A stretch of DNA of 64,000 bases, taken from assembly GCF_014205165.1 (NCBI RefSeq), contig NZ_JACHMZ010000001.1, positions 6,554,501 through 6,618,500 of the forward strand. Reading direction: 5' to 3'. A model generated the notes under the pieces. It saw only the letters and a list, made by a program, of their open reading frames with translations. It did not search any database and was not told where the DNA came from. Position numbers and translations under genes: made by a program. This document shows, in pieces, positions 17,216 through 24,782 of this stretch. Position 1 is the stretch's first letter, and each line of letters opens with the position of its first letter. Source of the stretch: Micromonospora carbonacea (GTDB lineage: Bacteria; Actinomycetota; Actinomycetes; Mycobacteriales; Micromonosporaceae).

Positions 17216-17833
17216 GTGACGGTGGAGATCACCTCGCACGAGGAACTGCGCGAGCTGCTGGGCGCGCCGCTGCCCCGGGCGGTGACCAAGGAGCGGCGGG
17301 CCCTGCACGAGCGGGACCGGCAGTGGCTGGCGGCCTCGCCGTTCTGCCTGGTCGCCACGGCCGGCGCGGACGGGGCCTGCGACGTCTCGCCGAAGGGCGA
17401 CCCGCCCGGCTTCGCCCTGGTCCTGGACGACACGACGATCGCGATCCCGGAGCGCCCGGGCAACCGGCGGGCGGACGGCTACCACAACATCGTGGCGAAC
17501 CCGCACGTCGGGTTGATCTTCATGATCCCCGGCCGGACGGACACGCTGCGGATCAACGGCCGGGCCCGCCTGGTGCGCGACGCCCCGTTCTTCGACGACA
17601 TGGTGGTCCGGGGCCACCGGCCCGTCCTGGCGATCGTCGTGGAGATCGAGCAGATCTTCTTCCACTGCGGGAAGGCGTTCCTCCGCTCGGAGCTGTGGCG
17701 GCCGGAGACCTGGCAGCCCGACGCGGTGCCGTCGCGGGCCCGGCTGGCCAAGGAGCTCGAGGTCCCGACGGAGAGCCTGGCCGACCTGGAGGCCTACTAC
17801 GGCCCGGCCTACGAGCGCAAGATCTACGGCTGA
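17216..17833 (+). CDS. MSMEG_1061-family FMN-dependent PPOX-type flavoprotein
   Basis: A 205-residue split-barrel flavoprotein. It matches the MSMEG_1061 subgroup by WLAASPFCLVATAGADGACD, VSPKGDPPGFALVLDDTTI, IPERPGNRRADGYHNI and the C-terminal FFHCGKAFLRSELWRPETW. Members are thought to be FMN-dependent oxidoreductases of unknown substrate. The GTG has the ribosome site GGGGAGG. It converges with a serine hydrolase gene and ends just before a perfect 18-bp hairpin. Confidence 0.87.
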   Translation: MTVEITSHEELRELLGAPLPRAVTKERRALHERDRQWLAASPFCLVATAGADGACDVSPKGDPPGFALVLDDTTIAIPERPGNRRADGYHNIVANPHVGLIFMIPGRTDTLRINGRARLVRDAPFFDDMVVRGHRPVLAIVVEIEQIFFHCGKAFLRSELWRPETWQPDAVPSRARLAKELEVPTESLADLEAYYGPAYERKIYG

Positions 17834-17843
17834 CGCGAGCGAC

Positions 17844-17887
17844 GGGGAGGTGGCGGCATCCCCGTTTCCGGATGCCGCCACCTCCCC
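17844..17887. terminator. Perfect 18-bp stem terminator between convergent genes
   Basis: GGGGAGGTGGCGGCATCC (17844-17861) pairs fully with GGATGCCGCCACCTCCCC (17870-17887) around the 8-nt loop CCGTTTCC. It serves the flavoprotein gene on one side and the serine hydrolase gene on the other. Confidence 0.85.
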
Positions 17888-17899
17888 GACCCGACCGGG

Positions 17900-19180
17900 T
17901 TACCCGGCCACGCTGTGCAGGTCCTTGAGCACGGAGGCCGGCACCGGCTTGCCGAGCATGGCGCAGACGGACGCGTCGGTGGCGGCCATGGCCACGGTGT
18001 AGTAGCGGTCCCAGCCGGCGTTGGGCTCGGCGTCGAACGGCTCGGCGTTGGCGACGCTGACCACGGTGCGCCGGCCGTCGGCGGTCGCCAGGGCGATGCT
18101 GTGGTGGCCGAGGGTGTCGCCGCCGTGGCCCCACACCGTGCCGCACGCCGAGTCGAGCCTGATCAGCCCGAGGCCGTAGCCGCCCTTCATGGGGAAGTCC
18201 GCCGGCAGTTCGACCGTGGTCGTCATCTGCCTGAGCTGCGCGGCCGAGAACAGCTCGCCCCGCAGCACGGCGGAGAAGAACCGGGCGAGGTCGTCGGTGG
18301 TGGAGATGACGGCCCCGGCGGCGCCGCCCCAGCCGCCGATCGGCCAGGTGGCCGTGTCGACGTAGCCGGGCTGCGGGCCGGCGAGCTTCACCCCGTAGCC
18401 GTGGGCGTAGCCGGGGCCGGTGTGGACCGCGCGCGGGTCGGCGAAGTAGGTGTGCCGCAGGCCCAGCGGCGCGGCGATGCGCTGCCGCACCAGCTCCGGC
18501 AGGCCCTTGCCTGTCAGCTTCTCGATGATCATCCCGAGCAGCGTGTAGTTGGTGTTGGAGTAGGACCAGCCCGCGCCCGGGGCGAAGTTCGGCTCGTGCG
18601 CGAACGCCACGGCGAGCAGCTCCCGAGGGGTCCACACCCGCTGCGGGTCGCTCGCCAGGCCGGCCATGAAAGCCTCGTCGCCGGTGTAGCTGAACAGGCC
18701 GCTGGTGTGGTTGAGCAGCATCCGGACGGTGACGTTCCGGCCGTTCGGCACGACGCCCGGCAGATACCGGGAGACCGGCGCGTCCAGCTTGAGCTGCCCA
18801 CGGTCCACCAGTTGCAGGGCGAGCACCGCCGTGAACGTCTTCGTGTTGCTGCCCGCCTCGAACTGGTCGCTGGCGGACATGCGTCGCCCGGTGGCGATGT
18901 CGGCGAGGCCGGCGGCCGTCCGGGTCACCCGGTGGCCGTCGCCGATCCGGGCCGCGTACCCGGGCGGGCCGACCGCCAGCATCCGGCGGGCGACGTCCTC
19001 CAGCACGGCGTCGCCGCCCGGCCGGGCGGCGGTGGACGCCACCGGGCGCTCGTCGGCCCCGGCCGTGGCGACCCCGGGGGCGGCCAGCACGGCTGCGGCG
19101 GTCGCCAGGATCGCGGTGGCGCGCACCAGGCGGGACTGCTTGGGGGTGGTTCTCCGCGTCGTCGTCATGCATTCGAGCAT
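17900..19180 (-). CDS. Secreted serine hydrolase / D-Ala-D-Ala carboxypeptidase-like (beta-lactamase family)
   Basis: A 426-residue exported protein. Residues about 5-42 are a signal peptide (SRLVRATAILATAAAVLAAP, then GVATAGA). The active site has the nucleophile motif SNTK (Ser111, Lys114), YSN at 207-209 and HGG in VWGHGGDTLGHHS. These are the three motifs of class C beta-lactamase-like DD-peptidases and esterases. It probably acts on peptidoglycan peptides or small esters outside the cell. The ATG at 19180 is chosen because GGAAAGG lies 5 nt upstream; another ATG four codons later is possible. It stops with TAA, rare here. Confidence 0.86.
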   Translation of the reverse strand: MLECMTTTRRTTPKQSRLVRATAILATAAAVLAAPGVATAGADERPVASTAARPGGDAVLEDVARRMLAVGPPGYAARIGDGHRVTRTAAGLADIATGRRMSASDQFEAGSNTKTFTAVLALQLVDRGQLKLDAPVSRYLPGVVPNGRNVTVRMLLNHTSGLFSYTGDEAFMAGLASDPQRVWTPRELLAVAFAHEPNFAPGAGWSYSNTNYTLLGMIIEKLTGKGLPELVRQRIAAPLGLRHTYFADPRAVHTGPGYAHGYGVKLAGPQPGYVDTATWPIGGWGGAAGAVISTTDDLARFFSAVLRGELFSAAQLRQMTTTVELPADFPMKGGYGLGLIRLDSACGTVWGHGGDTLGHHSIALATADGRRTVVSVANAEPFDAEPNAGWDRYYTVAMAATDASVCAMLGKPVPASVLKDLHSVAG

Positions 19181-19281
19181 GTCGACCTTTCCGGGCCGGG
19201 TCATTGCCGCCCACTGCCCGACCGTCGTCCAGGGCACACCACCGCCCATGGTGGTGCCAGCACCACCAGCCCCGCTTCCGG

Positions 19282-19287
19282 TAGCGT
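19282..19287 (+). promoter_or_regulatory. -10 box for a leaderless GNAT mRNA
   Basis: TAGCGT lies 6 nt before the GTG of the acetyltransferase gene and no ribosome site is present. Confidence 0.5.
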
Positions 19288-19293
19288 CGCGGC

Positions 19294-19779
19294 GTGCTGA
19301 TCCGGGAGTTCACCGACACCGACTGGCCCCGGGTGTGGGAGATCGTCGCCGGGGTCGTCCGGGCCGGGGACACCTTCACCTACGACCCGGCGATGACCAG
19401 GGAACAGGCGTACGACGTCTGGGTGGAACGCCCGCCCGGGCGGACCGTCGTGGCGGTCGACGGCGACCGGGTGCTCGGCACGGCCAAGATGGGCACCAAC
19501 CGGCCGGGGCCGGGATCGCACGTGGCCACCGCGAGCTTCATGGTGGCGGCCGACGCGCGGGGGCGCGGGGTCGGCACGGCCCTGTGCCGGCACGCGCTGG
19601 ACTGGGCGCGCGGGCGCGGCTACGCCGGGATGCAGTTCAACGCGGTGGCCGAAAGCAACCGTGCGGCGGTCGGGATCTACCGCCGGCTCGGCTTCGAGGT
19701 GGTCGGCACCGTGCCCGGCGCGTTCGCGCACCCGGCCCTGGGCCGGGTCGGCCTGCACGTCATGTACTGCGCGTTCTGA
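19294..19779 (+). CDS. GNAT-family N-acetyltransferase
   Basis: A 161-residue acetyltransferase. The acetyl-CoA loop is VAADARGRGVGTALCRHALD, of the Q/RxxGxG/A type, and motif B is NRAAVGIYRRLGFEVVGTVP. The N terminus (LIREFTDTDWPRVWEIVAGV) is like L-amino-acid or phosphinothricin acetyltransferases. The acceptor is unknown. The stop codon abuts the stop of the converging DUF4240 gene with no space between them. Confidence 0.87.
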   Translation: MLIREFTDTDWPRVWEIVAGVVRAGDTFTYDPAMTREQAYDVWVERPPGRTVVAVDGDRVLGTAKMGTNRPGPGSHVATASFMVAADARGRGVGTALCRHALDWARGRGYAGMQFNAVAESNRAAVGIYRRLGFEVVGTVPGAFAHPALGRVGLHVMYCAF

Positions 19780-20319
19780 CTATTCCCGCCAGCCGTCGGG
19801 GTTGTTGAACGACTCCCGGGAGATGCCCGACCCGGTGCGCGGCCAGTCGCCGAACCGCTTGTCGTGCAGGTGCGCGAAAAGGTAGCAGAGGCTCTCGCAC
19901 TCGGCGTCGGTGACCGCCAGGGCGGGGTTGGCCCGCACCGCCTCGTAGAACTCGCGGCCGAGGGCGACGATGTGGCCCCGGGCGTAGAGGAAGCCGTCGT
20001 CGGAGCCGTCGGTGACGGCGTGGACGTCGGCGCGGTCGAGGTCGTAGAGCTTCCGCTCGACCACCCGGTCCAGGGCGGTCAGCTCCTCGCTCGACAGGTC
20101 GGCGGCGAGGGCACAGAGCTGTTCGACGAACGGGCTCAACCACTCGTCGAGGGCGTCCGGGTCGACGTCGTCGGCCGCCGGGTCCCGCTCCCGCAGGGCC
20201 CGGCGCAGCGCCGCCGGCTCGGGGCCCAGCCGCTCCCACGCGGCCTCCACCATGGCCCAGAACCGGGCCTCGTCCTCGACACCTGGCAGCTTCGCGGCGC
20301 CGTCCACCGAAACACTCAT
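19780..20319 (-). CDS. DUF4240 domain protein
   Basis: A 179-residue soluble protein with the DUF4240 pattern: [19 protein letters not shown] at the start, [19 protein letters not shown] in the middle, and [20 protein letters not shown] toward the end. The function is unknown; members are often linked with self/non-self or stress regions, but nothing here shows that. The start at 20319 is supported by the -10 box TAGCCT placed 7 nt upstream. Confidence 0.78.
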   Translation of the reverse strand: MSVSVDGAAKLPGVEDEARFWAMVEAAWERLGPEPAALRRALRERDPAADDVDPDALDEWLSPFVEQLCALAADLSSEELTALDRVVERKLYDLDRADVHAVTDGSDDGFLYARGHIVALGREFYEAVRANPALAVTDAECESLCYLFAHLHDKRFGDWPRTGSGISRESFNNPDGWRE

Positions 20320-20326
20320 GGGCCGC

Positions 20327-20332
20327 AGGCTA
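20327..20332 (-). promoter_or_regulatory. -10 box for a leaderless DUF4240 mRNA
   Basis: Read on the minus strand TAGCCT lies 7 nt before the ATG; no ribosome site is seen. Confidence 0.5.
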
Positions 20333-20394
20333 GCGGTAGGCCCCGACATCCTGTCCGGCCACCGGCGACGGGGCGGTCACCGGCGGCAGAGCGG

Positions 20395-20655
20395 TCACCG
20401 GCGGCGGGCCAGCAGGTCGGCCACGGTGGCCGGCGAGTACACCCGGCCGCGGGCGAGCACCGCCACGACCAGCGGGGCGAGCACCGCGACCAGGCCGAGC
20501 AGCGCGGTCTGCTGGTCGGCCGACACCGGCAGCCCGAAGGCGACCAGCAGGCTGAGCACGGCGGCGCCGGCGGCGGTGACCCCGCCGACGGTCAGCAGCG
20601 GCTCGGAGGCCGCCGACGCGTGCGCGGGAACGGGGACGGGAACGGATTCGGGCAT
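20395..20655 (-). CDS. Small holin-like membrane protein
   Basis: An 86-residue protein with two hydrophobic stretches ([20 protein letters not shown] and [19 protein letters not shown]), a short polar turn between them and a basic C-terminal tail (RGRVYSP, then LLARRR). Size, hairpin topology and charged tail fit a phage-type holin. It is the last gene of a leftward cluster with a collagen-like protein, a coiled-coil membrane protein and a peptidase-like protein. The holin role is inferred mainly from layout. Confidence 0.6.
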   Translation of the reverse strand: MPESVPVPVPAHASAASEPLLTVGGVTAAGAAVLSLLVAFGLPVSADQQTALLGLVAVLAPLVVAVLARGRVYSPATVADLLARRR

Positions 20656-20697
20656 GGCGGGCCTCCTGCGGGCTCCGTCGCGGACAGTGTCGATCGT

Positions 20698-21339
20698 TCA
20701 TTCGGTCACGCAGGCGACGATGCGCTGCGCGCCTCCGGCGGTGACGACTGTGACGACCTGCACCGTCGTACCCTCGGGGCACCAGGGCCCCGGCGGGCCG
20801 CTCGGGCCGACCGGCCCGGCCTCGCCCTGCGGCCCCCGCTCCCCCGGCGGGCCCGCCTCGCCCCTGGGCCCCTCCGGGCCGGACGCCCCCGGTGGGCCGG
20901 CCGGACCACCCGGGCCGCTCGGACCGACCGGACCAGCCGGACCGACCGGGCCGCTCGGGCCGGCGGGGCCGGACGGCCCCGGCGGGCCCTGGTCACCGCG
21001 TGGCCCCGGCGGGCCGGTGGGACCGCCGGCGCCGTCGAGGCCGGGGACCCCCGGTGGCCCCGGCGGACCGGCCGGGCCGGGATCCCCGGGTACGCCCTTC
21101 AGGTCCTCCGGGTCGACGACGCACGTCCCGCCGAGCTGGCGGACCTGCTGGCACAGTTGCTCGGCGCCGGACAGGGCGGTGGCCGCGCGGTGCTGCTGCT
21201 GCACGGTCTGCCGTCCCATCGACGCCGCCCACCAGCCGATCGTGGCGGCGATGAGGGCGGTGGCCGCCACGGCGACCACCGCGCGGCGGCGGCCGAGGCG
21301 GTTCATCCGTAGTCGTAGCTGAAGGGTCTCGTCGGTCAC
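20698..21339 (-). CDS. Membrane-anchored collagen-like (Gly-X-Y) protein
   Basis: A 213-residue protein. One membrane segment lies at about 18-40 ([20 protein letters not shown]). A linker with two Cys follows, then roughly 100 residues of unbroken Gly-X-Y triplets such as [20 protein letters not shown], then a globular end with two Cys ([20 protein letters not shown] and ACVTE). It should form a collagen triple helix outside the membrane, perhaps a stalk or fibre. Its start overlaps the stop of the upstream coiled-coil gene by 4 bases (ATGA). Prolines abound in both X and Y positions. The cluster context suggests phage tail or lysis origin. Confidence 0.8.
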   Translation of the reverse strand: MTDETLQLRLRMNRLGRRRAVVAVAATALIAATIGWWAASMGRQTVQQQHRAATALSGAEQLCQQVRQLGGTCVVDPEDLKGVPGDPGPAGPPGPPGVPGLDGAGGPTGPPGPRGDQGPPGPSGPAGPSGPVGPAGPVGPSGPGGPAGPPGASGPEGPRGEAGPPGERGPQGEAGPVGPSGPPGPWCPEGTTVQVVTVVTAGGAQRIVACVTE

Positions 21340-21650
21340 GCATCACCGCCTGGCTCGTGCGGACGCAGTCTCGTCAGTTCCCGCAGCAGGGAGTCGGCAT
21401 GGTCCTCGGCCGCCCGCCGGGCGGACCGCGCCTCGTCCACGGCCTGCTGGAGGGTGTCGAGCCGGGCCTCGGCGGCCGAGCGGCGCACCTCCGCCTCGTC
21501 GGCGCGCCGCTCGGCCCGGTCGATGGCCTCCTGGTACTCCCTGCGGTCGGCCCGGTTCGCGTTGAGGAGGTACAGGACGACCATGACGAGCAACCCGCCG
21601 GCTCCGACCGCGCCGAGACCACCGGGCGGGACGAGAGTCGCCAGGTCCAC
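21336..21650 (-). CDS. Small membrane protein with a long coiled coil
   Basis: A 104-residue protein. The N terminus holds one membrane segment ([20 protein letters not shown]). Then a charged heptad-rich helix (about 36-95) is full of Arg/Glu/Ala: [20 protein letters not shown] and further. This shape is like phage spanin or Rz-type proteins and some holin partners. It sits 6 bp after the peptidase-like gene and overlaps the collagen-like gene, so it is part of one operon. Exact role unknown. Confidence 0.65.
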   Translation of the reverse strand: MDLATLVPPGGLGAVGAGGLLVMVVLYLLNANRADRREYQEAIDRAERRADEAEVRRSAAEARLDTLQQAVDEARSARRAAEDHADSLLRELTRLRPHEPGGDA

Positions 21651-21656
21651 ACGACG

Positions 21657-22580
21657 TCAGCTCGACAGCCGGGCGGTCAACTCGTCGACGACCTTGCGGG
21701 CCATGTCCTGCGGCACCGCCGCCGCGATGGCCGCCGGGGTGAGCCCGGCGGTCGCCAGCGCCTCGGCGAGCCGCTGCGGGGACAGGCCGGCGAGCACCCC
21801 GGCGATGATGGCGGGCTCGTCCGTCCAGTCCTTGCCCTGCAGGGTGGTGACCCCGGCGACGACGCCGTCGAGGCGGGCCATCAGGTAGTCGAGCTTGGCG
21901 ACGACGCTGTTGCTGGCCGCCGCCGGTCCGGCGCCGTCCGGGTCGACGGCCCGGCCCATGCTGCTCCCGCCGTAGAACGTGCCTAGGTAGACCTGGTGGA
22001 TCTCGTTCTCGGCCTTCTCGCTCATGTCATCCTCCGGTGCAGGTGGGGTGATCAGTCCGATTTCGGTCAGGTAGCGGCGGAACAGCGGGGTCTGGTCCCG
22101 GCCCGCCTTGGTCGAGTCGCGGAAGAAGCTGAAGTGGGTGTGCCAGAGGTGGGAACTGTCTCCGGTGCTGCGCTTGCCCAGCCGGTCCCACCGCTTGACC
22201 GTCTTGCCGTCGGGGGAATAGATGATCTCTCTGAGGTCCCGCGTGTCGGCCGTGCCGGCGGTGCACTGCCGCACGCACCAGACCGAGAACGAACGCAGGT
22301 CGTGGGTGCTCCCGCCGGACTTCACGCTGAAGCCTCCGACGTCCAGACCGGACGCGTCGAGGGTCAGCCCCGAACTGTCCCGGGTGGACTCCACCACGGA
22401 ATAGTCACCGGGCACCACGCCGTCGGAGCCGCAGTGGTAGCCGCCCCGGTGGGAGGCGTCGCCCACGATGCCGACCTCGGCAGGTTCCAGATCCTGTGGG
22501 CGTGAGGTATCGGGGTCGAGGTCCAGGTGGGCCAGGAGCAGGCTGCGGACAGCCATCAGGTTCGCCGGGGCCCGGGTCAT
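21657..22580 (-). CDS. Endolysin-like / putative metallopeptidase-like protein
   Basis: A 307-residue protein not assigned with certainty. Residues about 30-155 have HRGGYHCGSDGVVPGDYSVV, then STRDSSGLTLDASGLDVGGF and SSHLWHTHFSFFRDS. The order His, Asp, then HxH near an aromatic recalls zinc peptidases of the M15 type that cut peptidoglycan peptides, but the spacing differs from standard M15. Residues 185-307 are a helical Ala-rich part with repeated LAGL/LATAGL motifs. It starts an operon with a coiled-coil membrane protein, a collagen-like protein and a holin-like protein, which points to a phage-derived lysis or tail module. GGGAG precedes the ATG. Confidence 0.5.
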   Translation of the reverse strand: MTRAPANLMAVRSLLLAHLDLDPDTSRPQDLEPAEVGIVGDASHRGGYHCGSDGVVPGDYSVVESTRDSSGLTLDASGLDVGGFSVKSGGSTHDLRSFSVWCVRQCTAGTADTRDLREIIYSPDGKTVKRWDRLGKRSTGDSSHLWHTHFSFFRDSTKAGRDQTPLFRRYLTEIGLITPPAPEDDMSEKAENEIHQVYLGTFYGGSSMGRAVDPDGAGPAAASNSVVAKLDYLMARLDGVVAGVTTLQGKDWTDEPAIIAGVLAGLSPQRLAEALATAGLTPAAIAAAVPQDMARKVVDELTARLSS

Positions 22581-22880
22581 GGGCGCTCCCTTCGGGTGAT
22601 GGGGAGCCGGGCCAGATGACTACCGAGTGCGATACCCTCCGTTAGGCACAAGCCCGACCAAGTGGTGCACAACGGCGGGCATTCGACCCAAGAGTAACTA
22701 GGTCATCACGCTTTCACCAGGGCAAACGCCCCACCTTCGGATAGTGCGACCCAAGCCGACCGCCCGGACGCCCGGTCACCGCCCGTGTCGGCGACAGGGC
22801 GGCATCAGCCGGACCCGCTTGGAGATCTTGTCGTAGACGATCTCGTCGGAGCCGTCGTCCCGGCGGCCGGGACGCCGCCC

Positions 22881-23159
22881 CTAGGCCGACGTCGCCGGCG
22901 GACGCCGCCGCCTCCAGGCGTAAGCGAGGGCGAGGGCGACCAGGCCCAGGAGGGCGAGAGCGCCCGCGACGGCCACGCACACGGCGAGCCGGCGTTCGGC
23001 CGCCGCGACGTTCGCCGCGTGCTGGCGCAGCAGCTCGGGCGTCGGGTCCTGGTAGGGCAGCGACATCCCGGCCACCTGGAACAGGGGCAGGCACGGCAGC
23101 AGGCAGGCGGCGAGGAGCAGGAGAATCCCGACCGACAGGGCCAGGCGCGCACGCGACAT
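22881..23159 (-). CDS. Small two-TM membrane protein
   Basis: A 92-residue protein with a hydrophobic N terminus (LALSVGILLLLAACLLPCLP), a polar middle with LLRQHAANVAAAERR, and a second membrane helix (VAVAGALALLGLVALALAYA) followed by RRRR. No family is recognised. An in-frame GTG at 23189 overlaps the stop of the MerR gene (GTGA), and the ATG at 23159 has GGGAG about 9 nt upstream; either could be used. It is downstream of and probably co-transcribed with the MerR regulator. Confidence 0.55.
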   Translation of the reverse strand: MSRARLALSVGILLLLAACLLPCLPLFQVAGMSLPYQDPTPELLRQHAANVAAAERRLAVCVAVAGALALLGLVALALAYAWRRRRPPATSA

Positions 23160-23185
23160 CGCGCCAGACTCCCACAGCCCGGCCC

Positions 23186-23563
23186 TCACGGGTGGGGGTG
23201 GCTGTGGTTGCCCCGTGGGCTGCGCTGGCCGGCGAGGTACTGCTCCAGGGTCTCCCGGCGGGCGCGAATGCGTCGCTCCTGCTCCAGCAGGTCGTCGCGG
23301 ACCCGTTGGGCCTGGCGAAGCACGTCGGCGCAGGGGGTCTGGCCGCCGTCGGCGGTGACGCAGGGCATGACGTCGCGCAGGATCTGCGAGGAGAGCCCCG
23401 CGGCGAGGAGGTCCTGGATGAACTCCACCTTCTCGATCGCCTCGGGCCCGTAGTCGCGGTATCCGTTGGGGAGGCGCTCGCTGCGGATGAGCCCCTGCTC
23501 CTCGTAGTAGCGCAGGGCCCGGGTGCTGGCCCCGGTAGCGTGGCTGAGCTCTCCGATGCGCAC
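23186..23563 (-). CDS. MerR-family transcriptional regulator
   Basis: A 125-residue regulator. The N-terminal winged helix is VRIGELSHATGASTRALRYY followed by EEQGLIRSERLPNGYRDYG. A dimerisation helix ends the protein (VRDDLLEQERRIRARRETLE). Two Cys are present (MPCV and TPCAD), but there is no classical metal-binding C-terminal set, so the signal is unknown. The GTG at 23563 has GGAGGGGG about 10 nt upstream and starts the domain exactly. The target is likely the divergent SDR gene, whose promoter has an elongated spacer with a dyad, the hallmark of MerR activation. Confidence 0.87.
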   Translation of the reverse strand: MRIGELSHATGASTRALRYYEEQGLIRSERLPNGYRDYGPEAIEKVEFIQDLLAAGLSSQILRDVMPCVTADGGQTPCADVLRQAQRVRDDLLEQERRIRARRETLEQYLAGQRSPRGNHSHPHP

Positions 23564-23597
23564 CGGTTCGTCGCCCCCTCCGGCCACCGACGCCGAC

Positions 23598-23629
23598 TTG
23601 ACCTTCACGCTGACGTCAACGTCTAGGTT
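23598..23629 (+). promoter_or_regulatory. MerR-type promoter and operator of the SDR gene
   Basis: TTGACC (-35, 23598-23603) and TAGGTT (-10, 23624-23629) are separated by 20 bp, longer than normal. An imperfect dyad ACGCTGACGTCAACGT (23607-23622) fills the spacer. This is the layout at which MerR proteins twist the DNA to activate. The -10 lies 6 nt before the ATG, so the message is leaderless. Confidence 0.75.
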
Positions 23630-23635
23630 AGCCGC

Positions 23636-24412
23636 ATGACCACGGCATCCGACATGAAGGGCCGCTCCGCCCTCGTCACCGGCGGATCGAGCGGCATCGG
23701 CGCGGCGATCGCGGAGGAGCTCGCCGGGCACGGGGCAGACCTGGTGCTGGTGGCCCGCGACGCCGAGCGGTTGGCGAAGACTGCCGCCGGCCTGCGCGAG
23801 CGACACGGCGTCGCCGTGCTGAGCGTCCCCCTCGCCCTCGACGAACACGACGCTCCCGTCCGCCTGATGAAGACCGTGCAGGAGGCCGGCATCGAGGTGG
23901 AGCTGCTAGTCAACAACGCCGGCATGAGTTCGCTGGCCACGGTGGCGGACAGCGACCCCGCCACGCTGCGTCGACTGGTGGACCTCAACGTCGGCGCTCT
24001 GACCGAGTTGACCACGCTCGTGGTGACCGGGATGGTTCAGCGGGGGCACGGTTCGGTCATCAACGTCGCCAGCACCGGGGCCTACACGCCGGCACCCGTC
24101 CTGGCCGCCTACGCGGCGTCGAAGGCCTACGTCCTCTCGTTCACCCAGGCACTGTGGGCCGAGACCAGGGCCAGCGGCGTCCGGGTGGTGGCGGTGAGCC
24201 CGGGGCCGACCCGGACACCGATGAACCCCCGGCCGGGCGGCGGGAAGCGCCAGCCGGCCCAGGTCGCCCGCACCGCGCTCGCCGCGCTGGAGGGAACCGG
24301 ACCTGCCGTGGTCGACGGGCAGCGCAACACGGTGACGGCCCTCGTGATCCGCATGGTGCCGCCACGATTCATGACCATGCTCGCGCTGCGGATGATGGCG
24401 CGCGGCCGCTGA
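23636..24412 (+). CDS. Short-chain dehydrogenase/reductase (SDR)
   Basis: A 258-residue classical SDR. The cofactor loop is VTGGSSGIGAAIAEELAGHG, then NNAGM, the catalytic Ser in INVASTGAYTPAP, and YAASKAYVLSF with Tyr and Lys. Arg in LVARDAERL suggests NADP(H). The C-terminal half (VVAVSPGPTRTPM) is like DltE-type dehydrogenases. The substrate is unknown. The divergent MerR regulator and the special promoter imply induction by a small molecule. Confidence 0.88.
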   Translation: MTTASDMKGRSALVTGGSSGIGAAIAEELAGHGADLVLVARDAERLAKTAAGLRERHGVAVLSVPLALDEHDAPVRLMKTVQEAGIEVELLVNNAGMSSLATVADSDPATLRRLVDLNVGALTELTTLVVTGMVQRGHGSVINVASTGAYTPAPVLAAYAASKAYVLSFTQALWAETRASGVRVVAVSPGPTRTPMNPRPGGGKRQPAQVARTALAALEGTGPAVVDGQRNTVTALVIRMVPPRFMTMLALRMMARGR

Positions 24413-24438
24413 CCTCACCTCGTCGCCGTCGCACCGAC

Positions 24439-24465
24439 CGGGCCCTCCCACGCACGGGAGGCCCG
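24439..24465 (+). terminator. Hairpin after the SDR gene
   Basis: CGGGCCCTCCC and GGGAGGCCCG pair with one bulged C around a 6-nt loop. There is no U-run on the plus strand; it is a likely actinobacterial-type terminator of the SDR transcript. Confidence 0.5.
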
Positions 24466-24506
24466 AAAAACAAGGCCCTGACCAGCGCTGAGCTGGCCAG
24501 GGCCTT
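24466..24506 (-). terminator. Rho-independent terminator of the tRNA-Thr gene
   Basis: On the minus strand AAGGCCCTGGCCAGC pairs with GCTGGTCAGGGCCTT, with one G-T or mismatched position, and is followed by TTGTTTTT. It lies just after the tRNA 3' end. Confidence 0.8.
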
Positions 24507-24510
24507 CTGG

Positions 24511-24584
24511 AGCCGCCTGACGGAATCGAACCGTCGACCTACGCATTACGAGTGCGTCGCTCTAGCCGACTGAGCTAAGGCGGC
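24511..24584 (-). tRNA. tRNA-Thr (anticodon CGT)
   Basis: Read on the minus strand, the acceptor arms are GCCGCCT and AGGCGGC. The D arm is GCTC with loop and GAGC, the anticodon arm ACGCA-CTCGTAA-TGCGT, and the T arm GACGG-TTCGATT-CCGTC. The anticodon CGT reads ACG. All four stems pair. CCA is not encoded. Confidence 0.95.
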
Positions 24585-24769
24585 AACGACCGCCAAGTGT
24601 ACGGCACGCCCCGGCCGCCGCCACAGCGGGATGCCGCCCGCAACGGGAGCGGCAACGCAGCACCGGGACCCGCGACAGCGACGGCACCGCGCCCCGCCCC
24701 GGGCACCGGCATCCCGGACATCCGGCCCGTCCCTGCCCACACCCGACAGCGGATCGGCCCCGCCCGGAC

Positions 24770-24775
24770 TACGCT
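24770..24775 (+). promoter_or_regulatory. -10 box for a leaderless metallophosphoesterase mRNA
   Basis: TACGCT lies 7 nt before the GTG at 24783. This helps fix the start. Confidence 0.5.
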
Positions 24776-24782
24776 GCGGCTG

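Noticed and set aside
19780..20319. DUF4240 as part of the lysis-like cassette
   Set aside because: It has its own leaderless promoter box at 20327-20332, which lies after the holin-like gene, and its family is not linked to phages by anything seen here.
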